Shown: piece by piece, positions 42,989 to 52,340 of the stretch | How positions within the stretch are numbered: position 1 is the first letter of the stretch | How the letters are laid out: each line of letters opens with the position of its first letter | Source of the DNA: Bacillus_CJ salitolerans | GTDB taxonomy: Bacteria > Bacillota > Bacilli > Bacillales > SA4 | DNA length: 64,000 bases | Assembly: GCF_042680805.1 (NCBI RefSeq) | Contig: NZ_JBHUEM010000054.1 | Location: 124,001 to 188,000, forward strand | Reading direction: 5' to 3' | Program-made: the position numbers and the translations under genes | The notes under the pieces: generated by a model | What the model was told of the DNA's origin: nothing | Databases searched by the model: none | Seen by the model: only the letters and a program-made list of their open reading frames with translations

Positions 42989-43804
42989 AAAGGTAGGTGA
43001 TTGGAGAAGAACAGTAGAATCTAGCTGCTCAAGTCCTTGCCCTAAATCACTTGCCTGATGCGCATCAGATCCATAAACAAAGGCTATCCCTTCTGCTTTT
43101 ATAAAGTCCATTACATGTTGTGGGGGATAAGGCTGCTGATAATGTGGTTTGTTTACACCAGCACCATTATAATCTAATTGTAACTTCTGAATGGACATTT
43201 CTTTTATAATTGCTCTTATTTCCTGCTCGAAGTTCTTATGGGCGGGATATTTTTGTTGGAATTTATACGCAAGTGTTATGTGGCCAATCCTGTTTGGTTT
43301 ATAATTTCCTAAATCAGCCTGAATCGACATTTGTAGGGTATGAAAATATTTTTGGTAAATGGCATCTACTGTTTCAAACGTTGCAATCATCTTACCAAAG
43401 CTTTCAGCACTATAATCGATACAGTAATAGTTCGTATCCTTTTTGAGAAAATGAACAGAAAGGATACTATCATCCATAAATGGCCCATACGTATTAAGAA
43501 AATCCGTTATTTTTTCCTCGTAACCTTCAATATAATCAATTTCAAGCCCTTTGTTTATTTTAATCTCCTTTTGGTAGCGTTTTTGTAGATCAGAAAGTAT
43601 TGTAAAATACTTTTCAATGTCTTCTAGGTCCATTGCACTATCCTTTGTTGGAGTAGGATCAATAAACCCTCTAGGTAAAGGTGCATGTTCTGTGAATGTC
43701 ATTTCCTTATAACCTAAATCTATCGCTCTTTCGATATAATCCTCAAACGAATCCTTAGTCCCATGAGGACAGAAAGGTGTATGAATATGTCCGTCGGCTA
43801 TCAT
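42983..43804 (-). CDS. hisJ: Histidinol-phosphatase (PHP family)
   Basis: 273-residue PHP-fold phosphatase catalysing the penultimate step of histidine synthesis. Seen: DGHIHTPFCPHG (about residue 4), FTEHAPLP (about 38), the metal-binding GLEIDYIEGYE (about 86), ILSVHFL, and YGSDAHQASDLG (about 248). ATG 43804 follows AAAGGGG. The predicted promoter is only about 20 bases upstream. Confidence 0.92.
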   Translation of the reverse strand: MIADGHIHTPFCPHGTKDSFEDYIERAIDLGYKEMTFTEHAPLPRGFIDPTPTKDSAMDLEDIEKYFTILSDLQKRYQKEIKINKGLEIDYIEGYEEKITDFLNTYGPFMDDSILSVHFLKKDTNYYCIDYSAESFGKMIATFETVDAIYQKYFHTLQMSIQADLGNYKPNRIGHITLAYKFQQKYPAHKNFEQEIRAIIKEMSIQKLQLDYNGAGVNKPHYQQPYPPQHVMDFIKAEGIAFVYGSDAHQASDLGQGLEQLDSTVLLQSPTFL

Positions 43805-43825
43805 AATGAACCCCTTTCAATCATA

Positions 43826-43854
43826 ACTGTAAAAAATTTTAAAAATTAGGTCAA
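43826..43854 (-). promoter_or_regulatory. Predicted sigma-A promoter of hisJ
   Basis: On the minus strand TTGACC (43854-43849), 17-base spacer, TACAGT (43831-43826). Confidence 0.45.
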
Positions 43855-43975
43855 AAATTGTCGTTTACATGGTATCATAAAGTCATTGAATTTTCATTTA
43901 ATGACGTACAAATAAATAATACTATCTTTTTAAAATAAATAAAGATGGTGAACGTGGTAAAGAAAGGGGCTTTTT

Positions 43976-45670
43976 ATGGAATTCATCATCGGGATTATAC
44001 TTGTAATAGTTGCGGTTATTATATATGGGATGCTTTCTAGGAAAAAAATATATAAAGAGGTTGATCGGCTAGAATCGTGGAAAATTGAAATCATGAATAG
44101 GCCCGTAACAGATGAAATGGCAATGGTTAAAAGCTTAAACATGACTGGTCAAACAGAGGAACTATTTGAAAGGTGGCGAAAGCAATGGGACGAAATCGTC
44201 ACGACAGAACTTCCGAATGTAGAAGAAGCCCTTTTTGATATAGAGGAGTGCGCGGATAAATTCCAATTTAGAAAATCAAGAGCACTAGTGAAACAATTAC
44301 ATGATCGTTTACAAGGTATTGAGGATACGATCCAAACGATTCTTCAAGAATTAAAAGATCTTGTTGGAAGTGAAGAAAAAAATCGAACAGAAATAGAAGA
44401 ATTAAAGCAAGAGTATCGGGAAGTAAAGCGTGCTTTATTAGCACATAGCAATTCGTTTGGCAGAGCTGAAGGTAAAATGGAAAAGCTTTTGGACGAAACA
44501 ATGATTATTTTCAAAGAGTTTGATGAAGCAATGAGTTTAGGAAATATTATGTCTGCTAGAGAAATGGTACTCGCAATTTCTGGCCAACTAAAACTCGTGC
44601 AACAGCTAATTGAGGAAGTCCCACAGCTTTTAAAGGAATGTCAAGTACATATTCCAAACCAACTTGATGAGCTTGTCGTTGGCATTAAAGAAATGAAGGA
44701 TGAAGGGTTTATCCTATCGCATCTACTTCTAGATAAGGAAACTACAATCATTCGGGATCAATTGCTAGACTTTTTAACTCTGATAGAGAATGCTAATATC
44801 GACCCAGTAAAACAGGGAATTGCTGATATTAAGGAAAAAATAGAGTCCATATATGAAAGCCTTGAGAAAGAAGCTCTTTCTAAACACTTTGTTCTTAAAG
44901 AGAGAAATATTGTTCATGAAGACTTGGATGTACTATTTGAAGAAACAAAAAAGACAAAAGAAGAAACTGAACAAGTTCAGTTAAGCTATCAAATATCAAA
45001 GACTGACCTTGAAACTCAAACTGACATTGAAAAACAAATTAATGAGTTAATAAAAAGACTTTCTGCGGTTCAATCCTCTGTTGAAGAAAAGGATATGGCC
45101 TACTCATTAATTAGGATTGAGCTTGAGGATATTAAATATCAGATTGAATCATTAAAGTATTCTCATCAAGAGTTCTCTAATATGCTTCAAACCTTAAGAA
45201 AAGATGAAGTTCATGCTAAGGAACAATTAGAAGAAATGAGAAAGATGATTCTAGAGGCAAAGCGTCTTGTTCAAAAAAGTAACTTACCGGGTTTACCTCA
45301 AACATACTTATCTAAAATTCAAGAGTGTAATCAGAATGTAAAGATGGTAGCGGAAAAGTTAGAAGAAAAGCCCCTTCATATACCTGGTTTAAATGAAATG
45401 CTTGAACAAGCCTTTCATGTAGTGAAAAAGCTTACCGTTCAAACAGAAGAAATGGTTGAGCAGGCTTACTTAGTGGAGCAAGTCATTCAGTATGGAAATC
45501 GATACCGAGGAAAGTATTATCAATTGGCGGAGCAGTTAGATGAAGCAGAATCTTCTTTCCGTAATTATGAATATTCGCTTGCTTTAGAGCAAGCAGCTAC
45601 TGCCCTTGAAAAAATTGAGCCAGGAGCACTTAAAAAAATTCAATATAGGTTAGATTCAACTAACTCTTAA
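43976..45670 (+). CDS. ezrA: EzrA, septation ring formation regulator
   Basis: 564-residue FtsZ-ring regulator with one N-terminal membrane segment (about residues 3-20, IIGIILVIVAVIIYGM) followed by a cytoplasmic spectrin-like array of long helices. The C-terminal patch NRYRGKYYQLAEQLDEAESS lies in the conserved region. It restrains Z-ring formation at the poles and links FtsZ to the envelope. ATG follows AAAGGGG. Family length is normal. Confidence 0.94.
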   Translation: MEFIIGIILVIVAVIIYGMLSRKKIYKEVDRLESWKIEIMNRPVTDEMAMVKSLNMTGQTEELFERWRKQWDEIVTTELPNVEEALFDIEECADKFQFRKSRALVKQLHDRLQGIEDTIQTILQELKDLVGSEEKNRTEIEELKQEYREVKRALLAHSNSFGRAEGKMEKLLDETMIIFKEFDEAMSLGNIMSAREMVLAISGQLKLVQQLIEEVPQLLKECQVHIPNQLDELVVGIKEMKDEGFILSHLLLDKETTIIRDQLLDFLTLIENANIDPVKQGIADIKEKIESIYESLEKEALSKHFVLKERNIVHEDLDVLFEETKKTKEETEQVQLSYQISKTDLETQTDIEKQINELIKRLSAVQSSVEEKDMAYSLIRIELEDIKYQIESLKYSHQEFSNMLQTLRKDEVHAKEQLEEMRKMILEAKRLVQKSNLPGLPQTYLSKIQECNQNVKMVAEKLEEKPLHIPGLNEMLEQAFHVVKKLTVQTEEMVEQAYLVEQVIQYGNRYRGKYYQLAEQLDEAESSFRNYEYSLALEQAATALEKIEPGALKKIQYRLDSTNS

Positions 45671-45695
45671 AAATACCCTATGGGTATTTTTTGCT
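45669..45695 (+). terminator. Intrinsic terminator of ezrA
   Basis: AAAAATACCC / GGGTATTTTT with a 3-nt centre, then further T; the left arm touches the stop. Confidence 0.82.
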
Positions 45696-45844
45696 TTTTA
45701 GTCGAGATTTGAATCGTTCTCGATGGGACTTAATCGTAAATACTTGAGCAAACTATTGTAAAATGGCGTAAATACAGTTCTTTCGAATTAGAGAAAATTG
45801 TGTTAACATTGTTAGTTGCAAACCTGAAGTCATAGGGGGGAACC

Positions 45845-46993
45845 GTGTCTGTGATTTACTTAGACAATAGTGCAACGACTAAGCCCTACAAAGAAGTGCT
45901 GGATGTTTTTACGAAAGTGGCAAGCCATTATTTTGGAAATCCATCGTCAGTAAATGCACTTGGTAGTGAAGCTGAAAAGTTGTTGAATCAATCAAGAGAA
46001 GTAATTAGTAAATTATTAAACATACATCCAAGTGAAATTGTTTTTACATCAGGAGGAACAGAAGGGAACAATATTGCTGTAAAAGGAACAGCACTTAAAT
46101 ATAGATCAAGAGGAAAGCACATTATTACAACTACAGTTGAACATGCATCTATTTATGAAGGGTATAAACAGCTTGAGCAGCTTGGGTTCGAGATTACCTT
46201 TTTACCTGTAAATGAGAGGGGCCGTATTTCTATTGATCAAGTACAACGAGCAATAAGAAAAGACACAATATTAGTTTCAGTCATTCATGTAAATAATGAA
46301 GTAGGAAGCATACAACCGATCACTGAAATCGGTGAAATGCTAAAGAAGTATCCTCACGTCCTATTTCACGTGGACCACGTACAAGGAATTGGGAAAGTTC
46401 CGTTAGATTTTAAACGTTCAAATGTTGATTTATGTACGGTATCAGGTCATAAATTTCATTCTGTTAAAGGGACAGGGTTTTTATACGTTAGAAAGGGTAT
46501 CAAGCTTGAGCCATTGTTTACAGGAGGATCACAGGAAAACTCGCTTAGAGCGGGTACCGAAAATGTATCTGGTATCGTTGCAATGACGAAAGCATTACGA
46601 ATGACGATGGATCATCAGCAAAATAAAATAGCTCATTTAACACATTTAAAGAATCTGCTTTTTCAATTTGTTGAAAAAACAGAACAAACAGTGTTGAATA
46701 CCCCAAAAGAATGGTCCGCACCTCATATTATTAATTTTTCAATTCCTGGTGCAAAACCAGAAGTGATTGTACATGCCCTTGAAGAACACCAAATTTATGT
46801 TTCGACAAAATCGGCATGCTCGTCAAAGCAAACAAGTGCAAGTCGTATTTTATTGGAAATGGGTAAAGACGAGAGAGTAGCAGAAAGTGCAATACGAATC
46901 AGTTTTTCTGCTGAGACTACAATAGAAGAAGTAAAAAAATGTATGGCTGTTATAGAAGATATACTCCAACAAAATAAAGTGATAATGAGGTAA
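45845..46993 (+). CDS. nifZ: Cysteine desulfurase NifZ (ThiI partner)
   Basis: PLP-dependent cysteine desulfurase of the NifS/IscS class (382 residues). Seen: YLDNSATTKPYKE, FTSGGTEGNNIAVKG, TTTVEHASIYE, NNEVGSIQPI, the PLP lysine in VSGHKFHSVKG, and the persulfide Cys in STKSACSSKQ. The gene pair with thiI (4-base gap) indicates a dedicated sulfur donor for 4-thiouridine. GTG 45845 is close to the GGGGGG site; GTG 45851 (MIYLDNS) is an equally good start. Confidence 0.92.
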   Translation: MSVIYLDNSATTKPYKEVLDVFTKVASHYFGNPSSVNALGSEAEKLLNQSREVISKLLNIHPSEIVFTSGGTEGNNIAVKGTALKYRSRGKHIITTTVEHASIYEGYKQLEQLGFEITFLPVNERGRISIDQVQRAIRKDTILVSVIHVNNEVGSIQPITEIGEMLKKYPHVLFHVDHVQGIGKVPLDFKRSNVDLCTVSGHKFHSVKGTGFLYVRKGIKLEPLFTGGSQENSLRAGTENVSGIVAMTKALRMTMDHQQNKIAHLTHLKNLLFQFVEKTEQTVLNTPKEWSAPHIINFSIPGAKPEVIVHALEEHQIYVSTKSACSSKQTSASRILLEMGKDERVAESAIRISFSAETTIEEVKKCMAVIEDILQQNKVIMR

Positions 46994-46997
46994 TTGT

Positions 46998-48203
46998 ATG
47001 CAGTATGATCAAATATTAATTCGCTATGGTGAGATTACAACAAAAGGAAAAAATCGTTTGAAGTTTGTTGATGTTCTAAAAGAGAATATTCAGCACAAGC
47101 TTAAGGACTTTCCAAACATCAAGATAGAACGAACACGAGACCGAATGTATATTAAATTAAATGGAGAAGATCATCAAGAAATTATGAATAGACTTGAAAC
47201 AGTGTTTGGTATCTATTCATATAGTCTAGCACTTCGAACCGAGTTAGATCTTGAAGAAATTAAAAAAGGAGCACTTTATGCTTTTAACGAAGCAAAAGAT
47301 CAAATTCAAACGTTTAAGGTAAATGTAAAAAGGTCGTATAAACAATTTCCGTTAGATACGTATCAATTAAATTATGAAATAGGAAGTCATATATTAACGA
47401 ACAGTGAAGGAATAACAGTTGATGTGCATAACCCCGATCTTGAAGTAAGAGTGGAAGTTAGGAATAATGGAGTGTTTATCTCTTGCTATAATCGTTTAGG
47501 TGCGGGAGGAATGCCTGTAGGTTCTAGTGGAAAAGCACTACTATTATTATCTGGAGGAATCGATAGTCCGGTTGCCGGGTATTTAACGATGAAAAGAGGT
47601 TTAGCCGTAGAAGCCATCCATTTTCATAGTCCGCCTTACACGAGTGAACGTGCCAAGCAAAAGGTTCTGGATTTAGCTGAAAAGTTAACCAACTATTGTA
47701 AAAAAATCCATGTTCATATTGTTCCATTTACAGAGATTCAAACGACGATTCATAAAGAAATTCCAAGTAATTATTCCATGACAATTATGAGAAGAATGAT
47801 GCTTCGAATTGCAGAAAAAATTGCTGAAAAGCATGAAATCTTAGCTTTAGCAACTGGTGAAAGCCTAGGCCAGGTTGCAAGCCAAACCCTTTATAGTATG
47901 AATACCATCAATGAAGTGACGAATATGCCTATTATAAGACCTGTTATTACAATGGATAAATTAGAGATTGTAGATATCGCTCATAAAATTGATACGTATG
48001 AAATTTCGATTAGACCTTATGAAGATTGTTGTACCATTTTTACCCCAGCGGCTCCAGCAACAAGACCAAAACGAGATAAGGCTAATCGTTTCGAAGAGTC
48101 GTTTGACTTTTCTAGGTTGATTGATGAAGCCGTTGAAAAGACGGAGGTTATTAGAATTCCAGCTAGAAAGAAGGCTGGAGAAGCAATGAGTGATTTATTT
48201 TAG
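46998..48203 (+). CDS. thiI: tRNA 4-thiouridine synthase ThiI
   Basis: 401-residue tRNA sulfurtransferase making s4U8. Domains in order: an N-terminal ferredoxin-like domain, THUMP (about 60-165, RTRDRMYIKLNGEDHQEI onward), and a PP-loop ATPase with LLLSGGIDSPVAGYL (about 183). The conserved Cys pair is in YEDCCTIF. There is no C-terminal rhodanese domain, as usual for Bacillus. Co-transcribed with nifZ. Confidence 0.94.
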   Translation: MQYDQILIRYGEITTKGKNRLKFVDVLKENIQHKLKDFPNIKIERTRDRMYIKLNGEDHQEIMNRLETVFGIYSYSLALRTELDLEEIKKGALYAFNEAKDQIQTFKVNVKRSYKQFPLDTYQLNYEIGSHILTNSEGITVDVHNPDLEVRVEVRNNGVFISCYNRLGAGGMPVGSSGKALLLLSGGIDSPVAGYLTMKRGLAVEAIHFHSPPYTSERAKQKVLDLAEKLTNYCKKIHVHIVPFTEIQTTIHKEIPSNYSMTIMRRMMLRIAEKIAEKHEILALATGESLGQVASQTLYSMNTINEVTNMPIIRPVITMDKLEIVDIAHKIDTYEISIRPYEDCCTIFTPAAPATRPKRDKANRFEESFDFSRLIDEAVEKTEVIRIPARKKAGEAMSDLF

Positions 48204-48248
48204 TATGTTAGAATTCCCTTATACTACTAACAATTACCAATGATTTAA

Positions 48249-48279
48249 TGAATGAAGCCGTGTGTTTTATCACACTCTA
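48249..48279 (+). promoter_or_regulatory. Possible sigma-G promoter of sspA
   Basis: TGAATG (48249-48254), 18-base spacer, CACTCTA (48273-48279), near the forespore consensus TGNATA / CATNNTA, ending 22 bases before the start. Sigma-G control is known for alpha/beta SASP genes. Confidence 0.4.
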
Positions 48280-48301
48280 TTATCACAAGGAGGTGATACA
48301 C

Positions 48302-48511
48302 ATGGCAAACAACAACAGCAATAACTCAAACCAACTTCTTGTTCAAGGAGCTCAACAAGCACTTGACCAAATGAAGTATGAAATTGCTAACGAATTTGGT
48401 GTAAACCTTGGTGCAGACACAACTTCTCGTGCTAACGGTTCAGTAGGAGGAGAAATCACTAAGCGCTTAGTTCAAATGGCTGAACAACAACTTGGTGGTA
48501 GAATTCAATAA
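48302..48511 (+). CDS. sspA: Small acid-soluble spore protein, alpha/beta type
   Basis: 69-residue DNA-binding spore protein. Seen: QLLVQGAQQALDQMKYEIAN (helix 1), then EFGVNLGADTTSRANGSVGG containing the GPR protease site (EFGV), and EITKRLVQMAEQQLGG (helix 2). The open frame extends 54 bases upstream, but ATG 48302 follows AAGGAGGTGATACAC and gives the standard N-terminus MANNNSNN. Confidence 0.95.
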   Translation: MANNNSNNSNQLLVQGAQQALDQMKYEIANEFGVNLGADTTSRANGSVGGEITKRLVQMAEQQLGGRIQ

Positions 48512-48531
48512 CAATTCCATATTATGGCTAC

Positions 48532-48558
48532 AAGGGTGAGGATATCCTCACCCTTTTC
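48532..48558 (+). terminator. Intrinsic terminator of sspA
   Basis: AAGGGTGAGG / CCTCACCCTT with an ATAT loop, then TT. Confidence 0.85.
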
Positions 48559-48627
48559 TGTATCTATCATTTTTCTGTATTTTCTGTGCATCATAATGGA
48601 TTAAATATTCATAATTGTCATTCTATT

Positions 48628-48636
48628 TGCTATAAT
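48628..48636 (+). promoter_or_regulatory. Possible extended -10 promoter of ytcI
   Basis: TGCTATAAT, 27 bases before the ytcI start; no clear -35. Confidence 0.4.
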
Positions 48637-48665
48637 TTAGATATACAAGCAAAGGGGGGGACATG

Positions 48666-50249
48666 ATGAATAGAGAAGAGCTACTAGCACCTGAAATTTA
48701 TAATATTGTACAGGAAGTTGAGCGATACGCCTCTAATGAAAGAAAGATTGCCCTTAAATGGGAGAATGAAGAAGGCTATATGAAAGAAATTACATACTTG
48801 CAATTGATGAAACGCGTGAACCAGTACGGTAATGCTTTACTTCATTCCGGTCTTCAAAAGGAAGATAAGGTTTTAGTGATCATTCCAAGGATAATTGAAG
48901 CGTATCAAGTATATTTAGCAGCCTTAAAATGTGGCATAGTCGTAATACCTAGTTCTGAAATGCTCCGTAAAAAAGATATTGAATATCGGCTGCAGCACGG
49001 CGAAGTAAAGGCAGTGATTTGCTATAAAACCTTTACCAATCAATTTAAGGATATAAACACGGATTACCTGCAGCTTTTTTCAGTAGGAGGAGATGCGAAT
49101 GGTTGGAATAACTTGGATCTGATGGCTGATAGTGAAGCTGAACAACTGAAAACCGCCACTACAACAAGTGGTGATATGGCGTTTCTTTCCTATACATCTG
49201 GTACAACTGGAAATCCAAAAGGAGTTGTTCATACTCATGGGTGGGGATATGCACATCTTCGAACGTCAGCTACCAATTGGTTAGATATACATGAGGATGA
49301 TACTGTATGGGCGACAGCAGGACCTGGATGGCAAAAGTGGATATGGAGTCCTTTCTTAGCGACACTTGGATCAGGTGCAACAGGATTTATATATTACGGC
49401 AAATTTGATCCAAATAAATATTTATCACTACTTCAGTCTTATCATGTGAATGTACTTTGTTGTACCCCAACTGAATATCGGTTAATGGCCAAGGTAAACG
49501 ATCTCAGTCAATATGATCTACCGAGGTTACATAGTGCCGTTTCTGCTGGTGAGCCACTTAACCGAGAAGTAATCGACACATTTCGAAAATACTTCGGGAT
49601 AGACGTTCGAGATGGATATGGACAAACGGAAAATACATTGTTAGTTGGTGTCCTTAAAGGGATGGAAATTAAACCAGGCTCAATGGGTAAACCAACACCA
49701 GGAAATAGAGTCACCATCATTAACGAAGATGGTGAGCCTGTCAAACCTGGTGAGACAGGTGATATAGCTGTTCATATAGAGACCCCTGCTCTCTTTAAGC
49801 ACTATTATAAAGACCCTGAACGTACAGCAAGGCAATATAGAGGAGAGTATTATTTGACCGGTGATAAAGCAAGGCTCGACGAAGATGGATATTTCTGGTT
49901 TGAGGGAAGAGGAGATGATATTATCATCAGCTCAGGCTATACAATAGGACCATTTGAAGTGGAAGATGCATTAGTAAAGCATCCATATGTTAAGGAATGT
50001 GCGGTTGTTGCGAGTCCAGATGAAACAAGAGGGCATGTTGTAAAGGCGTTTGTTGTATTACGTGATAATGTGACTGAAGAAGGAGAAGTCTTAGTGAAAG
50101 AGCTACAAGAACACGTTAAAGAACTTACGGCTCCGTACAAATATCCGAGGAAAGTAGAATTTGTTTCAGAGCTACCAAAAACAACATCTGGGAAAATTAG
50201 AAGAATCGAGCTAAGACAATTAGAGGATAAACTAAATGTAAAGCAGTAA
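48666..50249 (+). CDS. ytcI: YtcI, acyl-CoA synthetase (MACS/acetate-CoA ligase type)
   Basis: About 527-residue AMP-forming ligase related to AcsA and medium-chain acyl-CoA synthetases. Seen: P-loop SYTSGTTGNPKGVV (about 176), RDGYGQTENTLLVGV (A4, about 317), YYLTGDKARLDEDGYFWFEG (A7-A8) and ELPKTTSGKIRR with the catalytic lysine. Substrate is uncertain (acetate or another short or medium acid). ATG 48663 and ATG 48666 are adjacent starts after AAAGGGGGGG; the second is slightly better spaced. Monocistronic. Confidence 0.86.
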   Translation: MNREELLAPEIYNIVQEVERYASNERKIALKWENEEGYMKEITYLQLMKRVNQYGNALLHSGLQKEDKVLVIIPRIIEAYQVYLAALKCGIVVIPSSEMLRKKDIEYRLQHGEVKAVICYKTFTNQFKDINTDYLQLFSVGGDANGWNNLDLMADSEAEQLKTATTTSGDMAFLSYTSGTTGNPKGVVHTHGWGYAHLRTSATNWLDIHEDDTVWATAGPGWQKWIWSPFLATLGSGATGFIYYGKFDPNKYLSLLQSYHVNVLCCTPTEYRLMAKVNDLSQYDLPRLHSAVSAGEPLNREVIDTFRKYFGIDVRDGYGQTENTLLVGVLKGMEIKPGSMGKPTPGNRVTIINEDGEPVKPGETGDIAVHIETPALFKHYYKDPERTARQYRGEYYLTGDKARLDEDGYFWFEGRGDDIIISSGYTIGPFEVEDALVKHPYVKECAVVASPDETRGHVVKAFVVLRDNVTEEGEVLVKELQEHVKELTAPYKYPRKVEFVSELPKTTSGKIRRIELRQLEDKLNVKQ

Positions 50250-50334
50250 AGACTTGAAATGGTGGACAATGTAATCGTTATATTGAATTTCATAATATTC
50301 TACGTATTTTTTTGCGAGAAGTTTAATAGAATGT

Positions 50335-50368
50335 AAAAAAGTAGCCGTTTTGGCTACTTTTTCTTTTA
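50335..50368. terminator. Bidirectional terminator, ytcI / nadF
   Basis: AAAAAAGTAGCC / GGCTACTTTTT, 5-nt loop, between convergent genes. Confidence 0.82.
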
Positions 50369-51166
50369 TAAAAATGTCCTTTTGACCTTTTCCCAAAAGG
50401 AGTTGTCCTTTAGTTTTACGGTTTTGATTCGTTTATCGGTTAACTGAATGACAATTTGTTCAACGTGTTGAATACTAACAGCCTCATTATCCATTCCTAT
50501 AATCGGATAATCATTTCCGTCCTGTACAACTTTAAGTGTCAATGTTCGAGACGAGCTTAAGATGAACGAAGAGCCTAAAGTTCGATACTTATTGTTATTT
50601 AACGATGCAAGCTCACTGACCTGCATACAAGGAAGCATCGGGTCCACTACCGATCCGTTTACTGATTTATTGTAGGCAGTACTTCCTGTCGGTGTAGCGA
50701 CAATCATACCATCTCCTCTAAAAGTTTCGAAATGCAGATCATCAATATACACATCCATTACAAAGGTTTTAATAATAGCGGACCTGACTGACAGTTCATT
50801 TAGGCAGTAGAAGGATGTAGTATTATCAATCATTGCAGATAACACAGGATATCTTCTTACCTCTATTTTCTCAAGAGTCATTGCTTCAATCATATGATGT
50901 TTATCTTCTATGTGAAAATCACAGTATAGACTTGGGGAAGAAAGTGTTGAAATACCAGCATATAAGCAATCCTCTCTAAAACCGGTCTTTCGAACTGCTT
51001 GAAGGAAGGAACCATCGCCTCCAATACTTATTATTATATTGGCCTCCTTCTGGTCTGAGATAACATTAAAACCATTTTTTCCTGCTAGTTCGTAAAGCTC
51101 ATCAATATGTGATTGTAGGTTTGGGTCCTTTTTATAAAAAAAATAAATATTGCGCCTGTTTGGCAT
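50366..51166 (-). CDS. nadF: NAD kinase (second paralogue type)
   Basis: 266-residue ATP-NAD kinase making NADP. Seen: ISIGGDGSFLQAVR (catalytic GGDG, about residue 42), CLNELSVRS (NE motif), FRGDGMIVATPTGSTAYNKS, and the C-terminal SFWEKVKRTFL typical of the YtdI/NadF2 branch rather than PpnK. The frame is open to 51205, but ATG 51166 is 7 bases after GGGAGG and starts MPNRRNIYFF as expected. Confidence 0.92.
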   Translation of the reverse strand: MPNRRNIYFFYKKDPNLQSHIDELYELAGKNGFNVISDQKEANIIISIGGDGSFLQAVRKTGFREDCLYAGISTLSSPSLYCDFHIEDKHHMIEAMTLEKIEVRRYPVLSAMIDNTTSFYCLNELSVRSAIIKTFVMDVYIDDLHFETFRGDGMIVATPTGSTAYNKSVNGSVVDPMLPCMQVSELASLNNNKYRTLGSSFILSSSRTLTLKVVQDGNDYPIIGMDNEAVSIQHVEQIVIQLTDKRIKTVKLKDNSFWEKVKRTFL

Positions 51167-51321
51167 GCGTATTCCTCCCGAATTATAGAGTAACTTCCTA
51201 AACATGTTAAATATGTAACAAAATAATAGAAAATTTTTCTAGAATATTATATTGTTTATAGTGTATCAAAATTGTAGCGGGTATAAAACTAGTCATATGT
51301 TTGGCTTAAGGAGGAATTTTT

Positions 51322-52329
51322 ATGAATAGTAAACGTTGGATAGCCCTTGGGGTTGCACTAGGGTTATTTATATTTTCTGCCGTTTTTAACTTAGTAACTT
51401 CGTTAGCATTTGGTGACTTTGGTGGTTTTTCGGAAAACTGGCTTGCGACGGACCAAGAATTTGTTGAGACTGTTTTAGAAGAAGGAACCGATTTCGAAAA
51501 AATTGTCGTCCTTGACGTAAATGGAACGATTATGGATTCGGGCGATGTCACTTCGCTCTTTGCAAGTGCAACTTATAACCACCGTGCATTTTTAAGGATG
51601 TTAGATCAAGCTGCCGAGGATGAAATGGTGGAAGGAATTGTGATCCGTGTTAATTCACCAGGCGGTGGAGTGGTTGAAAGCGCGGAAATTCATGATCGGA
51701 TTATTGAAATAAAAGAACAAACAAATAAGCCTATCTATATTTCTATGGGGAGTATGGCTGCATCTGGTGGCTATTATATTGCAGCTCCCGCTACCAAAAT
51801 ATATGCAAGTCCAGAAACCTTAACAGGTTCACTAGGAGTCATTTTTCAAAGTATCAACTATAGTGGGCTTGCAGAAAAGTATGGTGTTAAGTGGGAAACT
51901 GTGAAAAGCGGGCAGTATAAAGATATTATGAGTCCCTCTAGGGAAATGACGGAAGAGGAAAGACAAATATTACAGAAAATGATCAATAATGCTTATGATG
52001 GTTTTGTTAAGGTCATATCTGAGGGGAGAAATATCCCTGAACAAACTGTTCGTCAAATTGCAGATGGACGTATTTATGATGGAAGACAAGCAAAAGATTT
52101 AAACCTTGTGGACGAATTCGGATATTGGGATGATGCAGTTGCGGGAATGAAGAATGAATATAAACTTGGTGATGTATCCGTTGTTCAGTACGAGGCTGGG
52201 TATGGACTTCCGTCTTTTCTCTCGATGGGAGCTCAAAAGCTTTTTTCTGGTGACCAAGAACTAATCGGTCTAACGAAATTACTTAGTCAGCCTAATGCTC
52301 CAAGGCCGATGTATATGTATCAGGAATAG
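51322..52329 (+). CDS. sppA: Signal peptide peptidase SppA
   Basis: 335-residue membrane-anchored serine protease (S49). N-terminal transmembrane segment about 5-28 (WIALGVALGLFIFSAVFNLV). Catalytic Ser in GSMAASGGYYIA (about 148) and general-base Lys in VKWETVKSGQYKDIMSPSRE (about 200). In B. subtilis SppA with its partner SppI (YteJ) takes part in envelope stress and lantibiotic resistance. ATG follows GGAGG; 11 bases separate it from yteJ, suggesting an operon. Confidence 0.93.
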   Translation: MNSKRWIALGVALGLFIFSAVFNLVTSLAFGDFGGFSENWLATDQEFVETVLEEGTDFEKIVVLDVNGTIMDSGDVTSLFASATYNHRAFLRMLDQAAEDEMVEGIVIRVNSPGGGVVESAEIHDRIIEIKEQTNKPIYISMGSMAASGGYYIAAPATKIYASPETLTGSLGVIFQSINYSGLAEKYGVKWETVKSGQYKDIMSPSREMTEEERQILQKMINNAYDGFVKVISEGRNIPEQTVRQIADGRIYDGRQAKDLNLVDEFGYWDDAVAGMKNEYKLGDVSVVQYEAGYGLPSFLSMGAQKLFSGDQELIGLTKLLSQPNAPRPMYMYQE

Positions 52330-52340
52330 GAGGTGTAGTC